Below are positions 55,106 to 63,177 of a stretch of DNA of 64,000 nt, in pieces. Under the pieces are notes generated by a model, which was not told the DNA's origin, made no database searches, and was given only the letters and a program-made list of their open reading frames with translations. Positions within the stretch are counted from its first letter, which is position 1. Each line of letters starts with the position of its first letter. This DNA comes from Paraburkholderia phenazinium (GTDB lineage Bacteria; Pseudomonadota; Gammaproteobacteria; Burkholderiales; Burkholderiaceae), in NCBI RefSeq assembly GCF_900141745.1, contig NZ_FSRM01000002.1, positions 1,612,001 to 1,676,000 of the forward strand, read 5' to 3'. Both the position numbers and the translations under genes were made by a program.

Positions 55106-55435
55106 ATGGAAGTCATCAACCATACGGTCATCAACCTGATCATCTTCATCCTGGCGATCTACGTGGGCTACCACGTGGTCTGGAACGTCACCCCGGCACT
55201 GCATACGCCGCTGATGGCCGTGACCAACGCGATTTCCGCGATCGTCATTGTGGGCGCGATGCTTGCGGCCGGCCTGACGGTGGGCGGCACAGGCAAGTTC
55301 TTCGGGACCCTGGCGGTCGGGCTGGCAGCAGTCAACGTGTTCGGCGGCTTCCTCGTCACCAGGCGAATGCTGGAGATGTTCAAGAAGAAAGAGCCGAAGA
55401 AGCTTCCCGCAGCGGCAAAGGAGAAGGCGCAATGA
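55106..55435 (+). CDS. pntAB: NAD(P) transhydrogenase subunit alpha, part 2 (membrane)
   Basis: 109 aa with three hydrophobic helices ([55 protein letters not shown]) and a charged tail [18 protein letters not shown]. This small integral-membrane piece together with PntB forms the proton channel domain II. Stop overlaps the pntB start. Confidence 0.94.
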   Translation: MEVINHTVINLIIFILAIYVGYHVVWNVTPALHTPLMAVTNAISAIVIVGAMLAAGLTVGGTGKFFGTLAVGLAAVNVFGGFLVTRRMLEMFKKKEPKKLPAAAKEKAQ

Positions 55436-56886
55436 GTCTGAACGTCGTCACGCTGCTTTATCTGGTTGCTTCGGTCTGCTTCATTCAGGCGCTCAAAGGG
55501 CTCTCGAATCCGAAGACCGCGCGCATCGGCAATACGTTCGGTATGGCCGGGATGGCGATCGCGATCCTCACCACCATCGCGTTGATCCTCAAGCAGGCGG
55601 CCGGACTCGGCTCGAATCTCGGGCTGGGCCTCGGACTGCTGTTCGCGGCGCTGGTGGTAGGCGGCGCGATCGGAGCGTTCGTCGCCGCGCGCGTCGAGAT
55701 GACCAAGATGCCCGAACTGGTCGCCGCCATGCACTCGCTGATCGGTCTCGCGGCCGTGTGCATTGCCTATGCGGTCGTCTCGGAGCCGTCGGCGTTCGGC
55801 CTCGTCGATCCGGACAATCCGATCCCGGGGTTTCTGCCGTACGGCAACCGGATTGAGCTCTTTATCGGCACCTTCGTCGGGGCGATTACGTTCTCCGGTT
55901 CGGTGATAGCGTTCGGCAAGCTCTCGGGCAAGTACAAGTTCCGCCTGTTTCAGGGCGCGCCGGTGGTGTATCCGGGTCAGCATCTGATCAACCTGATGCT
56001 GGCGATCGGCATGATCGGCTTCGGCGTGATCTTCTTTCTGACGCAAGCGTGGCTGCCGTTCATCATCATGACGCTGATCGCGTTCGCGCTGGGCGTGCTG
56101 ATCATCATCCCGATCGGCGGCGCGGATATGCCGGTGGTCGTGTCGATGCTCAACTCGTATTCGGGCTGGGCGGCGGCGGGTATCGGGTTCTCGCTGAATA
56201 ACCCGATGCTGATCATCGCAGGCTCGCTGGTGGGGTCGTCCGGTGCGATCCTGTCGTACATCATGTGTCACGCGATGAACCGCTCATTCTTCAATGTGCT
56301 GCTGGGCGGTTTCGGCGCGGAGGCGGGCGCGGCGGCTGCGGGCGGGGCCCAGGAACAGCGGCCGGTCAAATCGGGTTCGGCCGAGGATGCGTCATTCATG
56401 CTGGGCAACGCTGAAACCGTGGTGATCGTGCCGGGGTATGGTCTGGCCGTGGCCCGCGCACAGCATGCGCTGAAAGAACTCACGGACAAGCTGACCGAAA
56501 AGGGCATTGATGTGCGGTACGCGATCCACCCGGTGGCAGGCCGCATGCCGGGACACATGAACGTGCTGCTCGCTGAAGCCGAAGTCTCCTACGACATGGT
56601 CTACGAGATGGATGACATCAACAGCGAGTTCGGCCAGGTGGACGTGGTGCTGGTGCTCGGCGCGAACGACGTGGTAAATCCGGCGGCCAAGAACGATCCG
56701 AAGTCGCCGATTGCAGGCATGCCGATCATCGAGGCGTACAAGGCGCGCACGGTGATCGTCAACAAGCGTTCGATGGCGGCCGGCTACGCGGGGCTCGACA
56801 ACGATCTCTTCTACATGGACAAGACCATGATGGTCTTCGGCGATGCGAAGAAGGTGATCGAGGATATGGTGAAGAGTGCTGCTTAA
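55432..56886 (+). CDS. pntB: NAD(P) transhydrogenase subunit beta
   Basis: 484 aa. About nine transmembrane helices in the first ~280 residues ([53 protein letters not shown]), then the soluble NADP(H)-binding domain [78 protein letters not shown]. Completes the complex. A small ORF with good ribosome site follows 13 nt later. Confidence 0.96.
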   Translation: MSLNVVTLLYLVASVCFIQALKGLSNPKTARIGNTFGMAGMAIAILTTIALILKQAAGLGSNLGLGLGLLFAALVVGGAIGAFVAARVEMTKMPELVAAMHSLIGLAAVCIAYAVVSEPSAFGLVDPDNPIPGFLPYGNRIELFIGTFVGAITFSGSVIAFGKLSGKYKFRLFQGAPVVYPGQHLINLMLAIGMIGFGVIFFLTQAWLPFIIMTLIAFALGVLIIIPIGGADMPVVVSMLNSYSGWAAAGIGFSLNNPMLIIAGSLVGSSGAILSYIMCHAMNRSFFNVLLGGFGAEAGAAAAGGAQEQRPVKSGSAEDASFMLGNAETVVIVPGYGLAVARAQHALKELTDKLTEKGIDVRYAIHPVAGRMPGHMNVLLAEAEVSYDMVYEMDDINSEFGQVDVVLVLGANDVVNPAAKNDPKSPIAGMPIIEAYKARTVIVNKRSMAAGYAGLDNDLFYMDKTMMVFGDAKKVIEDMVKSAA

Positions 56887-56899
56887 AAGGAGTCCGGCT

Positions 56900-57100
56900 A
56901 TGAATGAGAAGTCAATGACAATGCCGGTAAAGAATCTTGGTGAAAGCCGAGCGGGGTTAGGGGCAGATGAGCAACTGAGCGGAGAAGGGGATGTAGCTAT
57001 GCCGGCTACCAAGGAATATTGTTCGACGTGGGCATGGGTCAATACAACGGGATGGTATGACTGGATGGACTGGCATCACCCGTATCTGCTAACTGAATGA
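56900..57100 (+). CDS. Small Trp-rich hypothetical protein downstream of pntB
   Basis: 66 aa from ATG 56900, with AAGGAG 7 nt upstream (56887-56892), 13 nt after the pntB stop, so probably co-transcribed. The first ~45 residues are polar; the C-terminus is strikingly aromatic, TWAWVNTTGWYDWMDWHHPY, with five Trp in 20 residues. No transmembrane helix or lipobox. I recognise no family. The good ribosome site argues for translation; the short length keeps confidence moderate. Confidence 0.5.
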   Translation: MNEKSMTMPVKNLGESRAGLGADEQLSGEGDVAMPATKEYCSTWAWVNTTGWYDWMDWHHPYLLTE

Positions 57101-57557
57101 CCACTATCTTCGCATCTGTTTTGCGGTTTTACCGCTGCTGATTTCGAGTCCTGTTAGCGATTTCGACGGCGTGCTTCAGCGTTATCGCTCGCGATCCCGA
57201 TCGACCGGGTGGCCTACCGGCCATTGAGTCGCGATGAGATTGTCGGGACCGAGATGATCTGTCAGTTGCTGTACGGTCTCGTGATGGTCCTCATCACGCA
57301 GTACCGCTCGGACGGCACATGTTTTGGTATCCATAATAAAGTTAGTCAAACGTGCAGGGTTTGATGGATCAGCTCGCCCACCGGTGTGCCCAATCTACCT
57401 GTTTAAACACAGCTGTGAACCGCGTTACAGACAACGGTTGGTTCTCCATCGCGACCCTGCTTTAAAGGGACTCGCGTCGAAACGCCGGCGTCGCTTCTGC
57501 TCGGGCTAAAGCAGATCCGCGACGTCGGTGCTGGGTTCAAGTTGAGAAATTTGTCTG
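57101..57557. other. Intergenic region between pnt operon and porin
   Basis: 457 bp. A 50-codon minus-strand frame (57182-57334, starting MDTKTCAVRAVLRDEDHHET) has no ribosome site and no relatives I know. No hairpin with T-run was found. Genes on both sides converge. Confidence 0.4.
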
Positions 57558-58718
57558 TTAGAACAGGTGATAAATGCCGATTCGGACCACCGATTGGTGG
57601 TTGTTAGTTGATGCATCGCCAACTGCACCGTCGAGGATATCAGCCACGCCGGCGCCGCCAACTGCCTTCTGCCATACGGCCATCGCGTAGAGAGATGTGC
57701 TTTTCGAAAGTGCGTAAGACGTCGCAAGCCCGACTGATTGATAGATTGGAACCTGTCCGCTGTAGTTGACCTTGCCGTGGGTGTACGTATAGGCGCCACC
57801 AACAGAAAACGCCGGGCTGATCGCGTAGCGTACAAACGCTTCGTAATTGTCGAAGCGCACTGAGCTCGTCGTGCCGTTCGCATCTTTAAAATTCGTATCG
57901 CTGAAATCCAGGCCGAGCGTTGTGTTACCGATCAGATAGGACACCCCAGCGCCCACGATTTGTTGACTGGCCGGCTGTCCGACGTAGCTGAAGGGGCCGG
58001 TCGCACCGATCCCCGCCCCCGTTGTATTCGGCACGTAGTCACCGTCCGTGAGGAGGGCGCCTGGATCCTTGATGTATTCGTAAGCGCCGCCAAAATTAAA
58101 TTGACCGAAAGAGTAGCTCGCTCCAAGGCCCCAGAGTCCGGTCGTGCTCCGCCCGACGGCATTGGTGTTTGAGAACGAATACATCCCGCCAAACGTTACG
58201 CCAGCGATCTTCGGGCTAGCATATTTGATTGCGTTGTCTACACGGAACGAGTTGTCCGTATTGTCGATATCGCCCGAATGGACGAACGGGCCGCCAAATT
58301 GGCCACCTGCTGTCATAGGCTGGAGGAAATCGACAACGGGATCGTACTGGCGCCCGAACGTAAGCGTGCCGTATTTGTCGTCTGACAATCCGACGTAAGC
58401 CTGCCGTCCGAATTCCAGTCCCCCCTGTCGCATCTGGCCATTTTCGACGCTGAAACCTGCCTCCAGCTTGAAAATGGCGCTGAGCCCTCCGCCGAGGTCT
58501 TCGCTCCCCTTCAGTCCCCATCGGCTGCCGTACACGCCATCGTATGTGCCGTCTCGCATGCGCCAAAGAGAATGCCCTCCGCTGTTGGTTACGTAGTCGA
58601 GACCTTCGTCGAGTGCGCCATAGAGAGTTACTGTGGACTGTGCCTGCGCACTGAGTGTGAAGAATGCGCACGAGAGCGCAATTGCAGAGATCTTTAAGTT
58701 GACTGAAGAATTACTCAC
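57558..58718 (-). CDS. General bacterial porin
   Basis: 386 aa. Signal peptide (LKISAIALSCAFFTLSAQAQ) then STVTLYGALDEGLDYVTNSGG, the standard first strand. WGLKGSEDLGGGLSAIFKLEAGF, RQAYVGLSDDKYGTLTFGRQYDP (constriction loop region), and the C-terminal phenylalanine in RIGIYHLF. Outer-membrane uptake channel, probably for the island's growth substrate, because its promoter P3 carries the same tandem operators as the catabolic operons. Transcript leader of about 340 nt if P3 is its promoter. Confidence 0.93.
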   Translation of the reverse strand: MSNSSVNLKISAIALSCAFFTLSAQAQSTVTLYGALDEGLDYVTNSGGHSLWRMRDGTYDGVYGSRWGLKGSEDLGGGLSAIFKLEAGFSVENGQMRQGGLEFGRQAYVGLSDDKYGTLTFGRQYDPVVDFLQPMTAGGQFGGPFVHSGDIDNTDNSFRVDNAIKYASPKIAGVTFGGMYSFSNTNAVGRSTTGLWGLGASYSFGQFNFGGAYEYIKDPGALLTDGDYVPNTTGAGIGATGPFSYVGQPASQQIVGAGVSYLIGNTTLGLDFSDTNFKDANGTTSSVRFDNYEAFVRYAISPAFSVGGAYTYTHGKVNYSGQVPIYQSVGLATSYALSKSTSLYAMAVWQKAVGGAGVADILDGAVGDASTNNHQSVVRIGIYHLF

Positions 58719-59024
58719 AGCGGTCTCCTATTCCATGGTTGGTTTTCACTCAAACGACGATTTAATTTGTATAACTAATCAAAACTCTGACTGGACAGTG
58801 ACTTCAATGCCCCTTGTCGGCATCTGTTCGTCAAGCCCGGTGCCTCCTGTCCATGTCGTCGATTCTGCATATCAATAGACCTCACCGGGTAACCAATTGT
58901 GAGGAGCGGCTTGCAATGCGGGAAACTCCGGACATTTTGCAAATCCTTCGCACGTCAATCCATGAACGGGAACCGTGACTTGAGCATTTAGCAAGGTGGC
59001 CTGTTCCTGGAGCCTCGATTTCAT

Positions 59025-59097
59025 GGTCCGATATCAGAACACGCGTTCCATAGGAGACCTTGACTTGATTATAGCCATCGGTTTTTTGTGAAAACAA
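59025..59097 (-). promoter_or_regulatory. Promoter P3 with tandem operators (porin)
   Basis: On the minus strand: -35 TTGTTT (59092-59097), 18-bp spacer, -10 TATAAT (59068-59073), 8 nt, operator 1 GGTCTCCTATGGAACG (59044-59059), 3 nt, operator 2 GTTCTGATATCGGACC (59025-59040). Same hexamers and distances as P2. Nothing else is recognised in 58719-59723. Confidence 0.72.
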
Positions 59098-59723
59098 ATA
59101 ATTTCGTCGAACTGATCGCAAACCCTGATGCCGGTGTCTCTTATATGCAGCTTCGCGTGGGGCCATATGTGGTGATGAGCACAATCTCGGCACCCATCTC
59201 GCGCGCAATGCGCACTGACTGGATTGCCGGGTCGACCGGGGTTAGGGCGATTGGTATGAGCGTGAAGGTAGAGATGGCAGTGCTCGAACCGATCTTCGAA
59301 GAGCATCTTCTACCTGCGCAGTGCGCTTTAAATTTGGGCCGGGCTGCTCAGCGGGCGTCAATCAAGGTGGAGGAACGGCTGTACGGAGGGAAAACGGGAC
59401 GTTGTTGACGCTGATATAGCGGACTACTTAGTAAGTGATCGGCCCGACGTGATGTTGTCGCTGACTAATGTGCTATCACGCCTGGAGATTGATCGGCTTT
59501 CTGGCGGGGGCGTAAAGGAGGCAGATGGTCACCAATGCGCTAAAACGGAGTCGGGTGCCCTTGGTCGGGCCGAGAGGTCTCGCATCCAAGCAAAATTCGC
59601 CCGCGGGCGACGTGGCTCGAATTTCTTAAAAAGTCGACTCTAAAGGGACACTGGACCCATCTGACTCAATCTGGATTGCAGGTTTACTTAAATGCCTCGA
59701 AGCTTTCCGGCGCAAGGGGCGAC
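59098..59723. other. Intergenic region between P3 and the IclR gene
   Basis: About 625 bp with no recognisable gene. Two plus-strand frames of about 60-106 codons lack ribosome sites and known relatives. Confidence 0.4.
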
Positions 59724-60524
59724 TTAAGCGTCAAGGCCGCGACGGCCAAGAAGCTCGGAAATTTCGTTCGCGGACTGGACTAACAGATTGGTGATGTTCT
59801 GTATGTCGGCAAGCATTCGAGCGTTTGGACCACCGACGACCAGCGCCGCCAAAACCTCACCACTTGACTCAAGGATCGGCGCAGCGATCCCATATACATC
59901 GTTGGCGGAGCCGAGGTCTGCTGTATCGAGTCCGGACTCAATAACCTTAGCGAGTAAGTCCTTTAGCATGGACTTGCTTGTAACCAATTTCGAGGCGGGG
60001 TCGATCCGGACAGTCTTTACGTAAGCGTCCTGCTCAACCCGAGCCATATTTGCCAGGAGCAATCGCCCCGCAGAGGACGAATAAAGTGGTCTTCTATCCC
60101 CAACCGACACCATAAATCGCACTTCCTTAGGGCTATCGGCCTTGGCGATATAAACAATGTGTTGCCGGTCTTGCGTGAAATGAGCGATCAGCACAGTCTC
60201 ACCTGAAGCAGCGGCAAGCGCTTCAATTGTCGATTGAGCAACCTCGGGAAAGCGGCGGTGAGCGACAACCGCTGATGCAAGCTTGAACGCTTCCAAACCT
60301 AAAGTGTACGTTCCCTGGACGTTTTTTACGTAGCCGCTTTCGGTAAGAGCCCGCAACAGCGTCAGAAGGCTTGTCTTGGGGGTGGAAGTAAGTTCGCATA
60401 ACTTACTTAAATTTGCACCTTCGCGCAAATCGGCCAAGAGTCGCAGGACGTGGACTATCCGCGCGGCAGCTCGCGGTGACGGGCGACGCTCCTTCACCGA
60501 GGTACTTCCAGTTGCTTTACTCAT
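59724..60524 (-). CDS. IclR-family transcriptional regulator
   Basis: 266 aa from ATG 60524; a longer frame to TTG 60614 exists and the start is uncertain since no ribosome site is clear. Winged HTH: RAAARIVHVLRLLADLREGA, LSKLCELTSTPKTSLLTLLR, ALTESGYV. The effector domain: AEALAAASGETVLIAHF-like region, VGDRRPLYSSSAGRLLLANM, DVYGIAAPILESSGEVLAAL. Members bind 14-18 bp partial palindromes, often of GTTCCGnnnnCGGAAC type, and sense aromatic or other organic acids. It is the only regulator in 36-64 kb and lies between two promoters with repeated 16-bp palindromes, so it is the best candidate for binding them. Confidence 0.88.
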   Translation of the reverse strand: MSKATGSTSVKERRPSPRAAARIVHVLRLLADLREGANLSKLCELTSTPKTSLLTLLRALTESGYVKNVQGTYTLGLEAFKLASAVVAHRRFPEVAQSTIEALAAASGETVLIAHFTQDRQHIVYIAKADSPKEVRFMVSVGDRRPLYSSSAGRLLLANMARVEQDAYVKTVRIDPASKLVTSKSMLKDLLAKVIESGLDTADLGSANDVYGIAAPILESSGEVLAALVVGGPNARMLADIQNITNLLVQSANEISELLGRRGLDA

Positions 60525-60780
60525 GCTGATAAATGAATTTTGACTTGGTGTGGATACTGGCATTGCACTCTGAAACCGATCGGGAGGCATACCGCTAAAG
60601 TCGCGTTTCCTCAAGGAAGCGAAGACGTCTTGTCGTTCAACGCCCCGCGCCGCTTCCCGTGCCCCTCTAAAGCTTCTGGATGCCTCAAGACTGGTTGAGT
60701 CTTATGACGAGATCCGAATGTTTCGGTTTCCATATAGCACATCTCTATCCGCTAAATGACCAATGCAATCCTTCCTCGCG

Positions 60781-60844
60781 TTGACATCAAAAGAATGCAG
60801 CAATAGAATTGTCCCAATTCAGACTATAGGTCACATATCGGACC
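60781..60844 (+). promoter_or_regulatory. Promoter P4 with tandem operators (NmrA-like gene)
   Basis: -35 TTGACA (60781-60786), 17-bp spacer, -10 TAGAAT (60804-60809), operator 1 TGTCCCAATTCAGACT (60810-60825) directly after the -10, 3 nt, operator 2 GGTCACATATCGGACC (60829-60844). Same layout as P1 and P5. It faces the gene at 61010 and backs onto the IclR gene. Confidence 0.75.
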
Positions 60845-61009
60845 TTGTCAACAAAAACGAACCAGGTATTTCACCTCGGACACTACGCTTCCAGCCCTCC
60901 AGATCTTTGCACGGTTCACTTCGGGGAGCCACGTCGGCGCGAAGGAACACCGGACGGCTTGTACTTCAGTGCGGCTCCATCATGATTATCCACGCGAGGA
61001 GGATGAGCA

Positions 61010-61875
61010 GTGTATGCAATCACGGGAATCACCGGTAAGGTCGGTAGCGCGCTGGCCCTCGAACTTATAGCGGCAGGTCTCCCCGTGCGAGGGATCGTGC
61101 GTGACATCGCACGAGCCGCTTCGTGGACGGAGCGCGGTTGCGAGCTTGCCACTGCCCGCATGGACGACGCTACCGCGCTCGCCGCCGCGTTCGATGGCGC
61201 GGTTGGCGTTTTCATCCTGCCCCTTCGGAATTCGACCCCACACCGGGGTTCCCCGAGGCGCGCGCAGTTAGCGACGCCGTATCCGCCTCGATTCTGAAGG
61301 CGCGGCCCGAAAAAGTGGTTTGTCTGTCAACGATCGGTGCGCAAGCTAGTGAGAGCAATCTGCTCACACAACACACGATGATGGAGCAGGCGTTGCGCAC
61401 CATGCCTGTGCCGGTAGCATTCCTGCGACCGTGCTGGTTCATGGAAAACGCCGCGCGGGATGTCGCGTCTGCTCGTGACGATGGCGTCATCGCCAGTTAC
61501 CTGCAGCCGCTGGACAAGCCCTTGCCGATGGTCTCCATCAGAGATGTAGGCCGCGTTGCGGCTGAACTGCTCCAGCAAACATGGAGCGGCGTGCGTATCG
61601 TCGAACTCGAAGGTCCACGCCGAGTGAGCCCTAACGACCTCGCCTTGGCCTTTGCCCGCGTGCTTCACCGCCCGGTACGCGCCGAAGCCATCGGCCGGGA
61701 CACCTGGGACGCGCTGTTCCGCTCGCAAGGCATGAAGCATCCGCTGTCACGGATACGCATGTTCGATGGACTCAACGAAGACTGGATTGATTTCGAAAAT
61801 CACCCCGATGAAATCATCCGCGGTCAGATTGAACTGGATGCGGTTCTCGGCGCGCTTGTGCCACGTCCGGCGTGA
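61010..61875 (+). pseudogene. NmrA-like NAD(P)-binding protein, single frameshift
   Basis: The N-terminal part in one frame reads MYAITGITGKVGSALALELI, ASWTERGCELATARMDDATA, FDGAVGVFIL. Around 61225-61235 homology moves to the next frame, SEFDPTPGFPEARAVSDAVS, KVVCLSTIGAQASESNLLTQ, FLRPCWFMENAA, and ends at 61875. One missing base in the CCTGCCCCTTCGG stretch would restore a normal ~288-aa protein of the NmrA/quinone-oxidoreductase-2-like family, which binds NAD(P) and acts as redox sensor or reductase. Either a recent mutation or a sequencing error. Confidence 0.8.
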
Positions 61876-62075
61876 CTGAAACCAGCTGAGCGGCAAGGGT
61901 CGCGACACATTCCCCGTCAAAGCCACTTCTCGATAAGTGTTGCAAACGAACGTGAACGAGGTTGCACTGCACTCCAACCCGCTCAACACGAGTTCCGCCT
62001 TGGGTCTGCTTCCCTCATTAACACCTCCTGAAATACCTGCCGTTCATCTCACGGTATTAGGTGACTTGAATAACC

Positions 62076-62145
62076 CAACGAAACCTGGACGCCCACCTCG
62101 CACGACTACCGTGGGCTGGCCAATCCCCACAGCCAGGTTTCGTTG
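62076..62145 (+). repeat. Inverted repeat overlapping the -35 of P5
   Basis: CAACGAAACCTGG (62076-62088) is matched by CCAGGTTTCGTTG (62133-62145), 44 nt apart; inside lie GCCCAC and GTGGGC as a second pairing. The right arm ends on the first bases of the P5 -35 hexamer. Could be a terminator-like structure for the upstream gene, a binding site or an IS scar. Confidence 0.5.
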
Positions 62146-62206
62146 ACATCAAAGAGTTGGAACAATAGAATGGTCTTCATACGGACGTAATGTCCCATAT
62201 CGGACC
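62143..62206 (+). promoter_or_regulatory. Promoter P5 with tandem operators (second SDR)
   Basis: -35 TTGACA (62143-62148), 17-bp spacer, -10 TAGAAT (62166-62171), operator 1 GGTCTTCATACGGACG (62172-62187), 3 nt, operator 2 TGTCCCATATCGGACC (62191-62206). Nearly the same as P4 including TTGACATCAAA and CAATAGAAT. Gene start at 62325. Confidence 0.75.
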
Positions 62207-62324
62207 AATGCAGGGCGGCGTAGCGGAACGTAGGCTGCGGTCACTTTAGTATTGGTGGGCTTGCATCTTAAGTAGCGTCCGCGCGTAGGGTGCCAGCACT
62301 TCTCACGAATCGGGGAGTACGCAA

Positions 62325-63095
62325 ATGAAACAGCTCGAAGGCAAGAAGGCACTCGTAGTTGCAGGTGCGAATGGCATCGCGCGAGCGTGCGTAGAGCGAT
62401 TTGCTTTGGCAGGCGCTGAAGTCTGCTTTTCAGATATCAACGAGAATTCTGGTGAGGCTCTCGCAAACGAATTGCAGCGACAAGGTTTCAAGGCGACGTT
62501 TTTCCCCTCCGATGCGGGTGATGCGAAGCAGGTGCGGGCCTTGGTGCAGTCGTCGATAGATACCATGGGCGTAGTTGACATCTTGCTCAACAGCGCAGGG
62601 GTAGCAACACCGCAGGATCTGCTCGAAATCACCGAAGAGGTATTCGACCGCACCCTGAACATCAATCTCAAATCGGCGTTCATCGCGAGTCAGGAAGTGG
62701 CGCGCCACCTGCTTTCAAGAGAAAGCCCTGGTGTCATCATCAATATGTCATCAGTCAATTCCGTGATGACGATTCCTTCGTTACTTGCTTATAACGTTTC
62801 GAAGGGCGGAATTAACCAGTTGACCAGAAATATGGCGGTTACGCTCGCGTCTCACGGCATCCGCGTGAATGCGATTGGCCCTGGCACGATTGAAACTGAG
62901 CTGGTGCGAAACACGGTGCTGTCGTCCCCGGACGCCGCGGCAAAAATCATGTCTCGCACACCGATGGGCCGCCTTGGCAAGCCAGAGGAAATTGCATCTA
63001 TTGCTCTATTTCTTGCGAGCAATGAGTCTTCGTACATTACAGGGCAAGTCATCTTTGCAGACGGTGGCCGAATGGGCCTCAACTATACCTGCTGA
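62325..63095 (+). CDS. SDR-family oxidoreductase (paralogue of the 43028 gene)
   Basis: 256 aa, same length as the 43028-43798 product. Motifs: VVAGANGIARACVERF, NSAGVATPQDLLEITEE, NMSSVNSVMTIPSLLAYNVSK (split), IGPGTIETELVRNTVLSS, GGRMGLNYTC. Differences are spread evenly (about one in five residues), so the duplication is not recent. Both copies head transcription units with P1/P5-type promoters. A likely NAD-dependent alcohol/hydroxy-acid dehydrogenase; perhaps each copy handles a different stereoisomer or step. Followed 82 bp later by the ThDP enzyme. Confidence 0.9.
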   Translation: MKQLEGKKALVVAGANGIARACVERFALAGAEVCFSDINENSGEALANELQRQGFKATFFPSDAGDAKQVRALVQSSIDTMGVVDILLNSAGVATPQDLLEITEEVFDRTLNINLKSAFIASQEVARHLLSRESPGVIINMSSVNSVMTIPSLLAYNVSKGGINQLTRNMAVTLASHGIRVNAIGPGTIETELVRNTVLSSPDAAAKIMSRTPMGRLGKPEEIASIALFLASNESSYITGQVIFADGGRMGLNYTC

Positions 63096-63177
63096 AGCAG
63101 CGCACTCCCGATCTCAAACACCCTGAAGCAGAACACGATCCCTAGCGTCTCACACAAACTGTATCGGACGGCATTTC

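Noticed and set aside
53990..55432. Long minus-strand open frame (480 codons) opposite pntAA/pntAB
   Set aside because: Shadow of a GC-rich gene: Arg/His/Asp-rich translation without any domain, while the plus strand encodes a textbook transhydrogenase.
55168..56271. 367-codon minus-strand frame opposite pntB
   Set aside because: Composition (Arg, Asp, His, Gln) is typical of antisense frames to membrane proteins; no independent support.
57182..57334. 50-codon minus-strand frame MDTKTCAVRAVLRDEDHHET
   Set aside because: No ribosome site, no known relatives and no promoter; length is within chance expectation.
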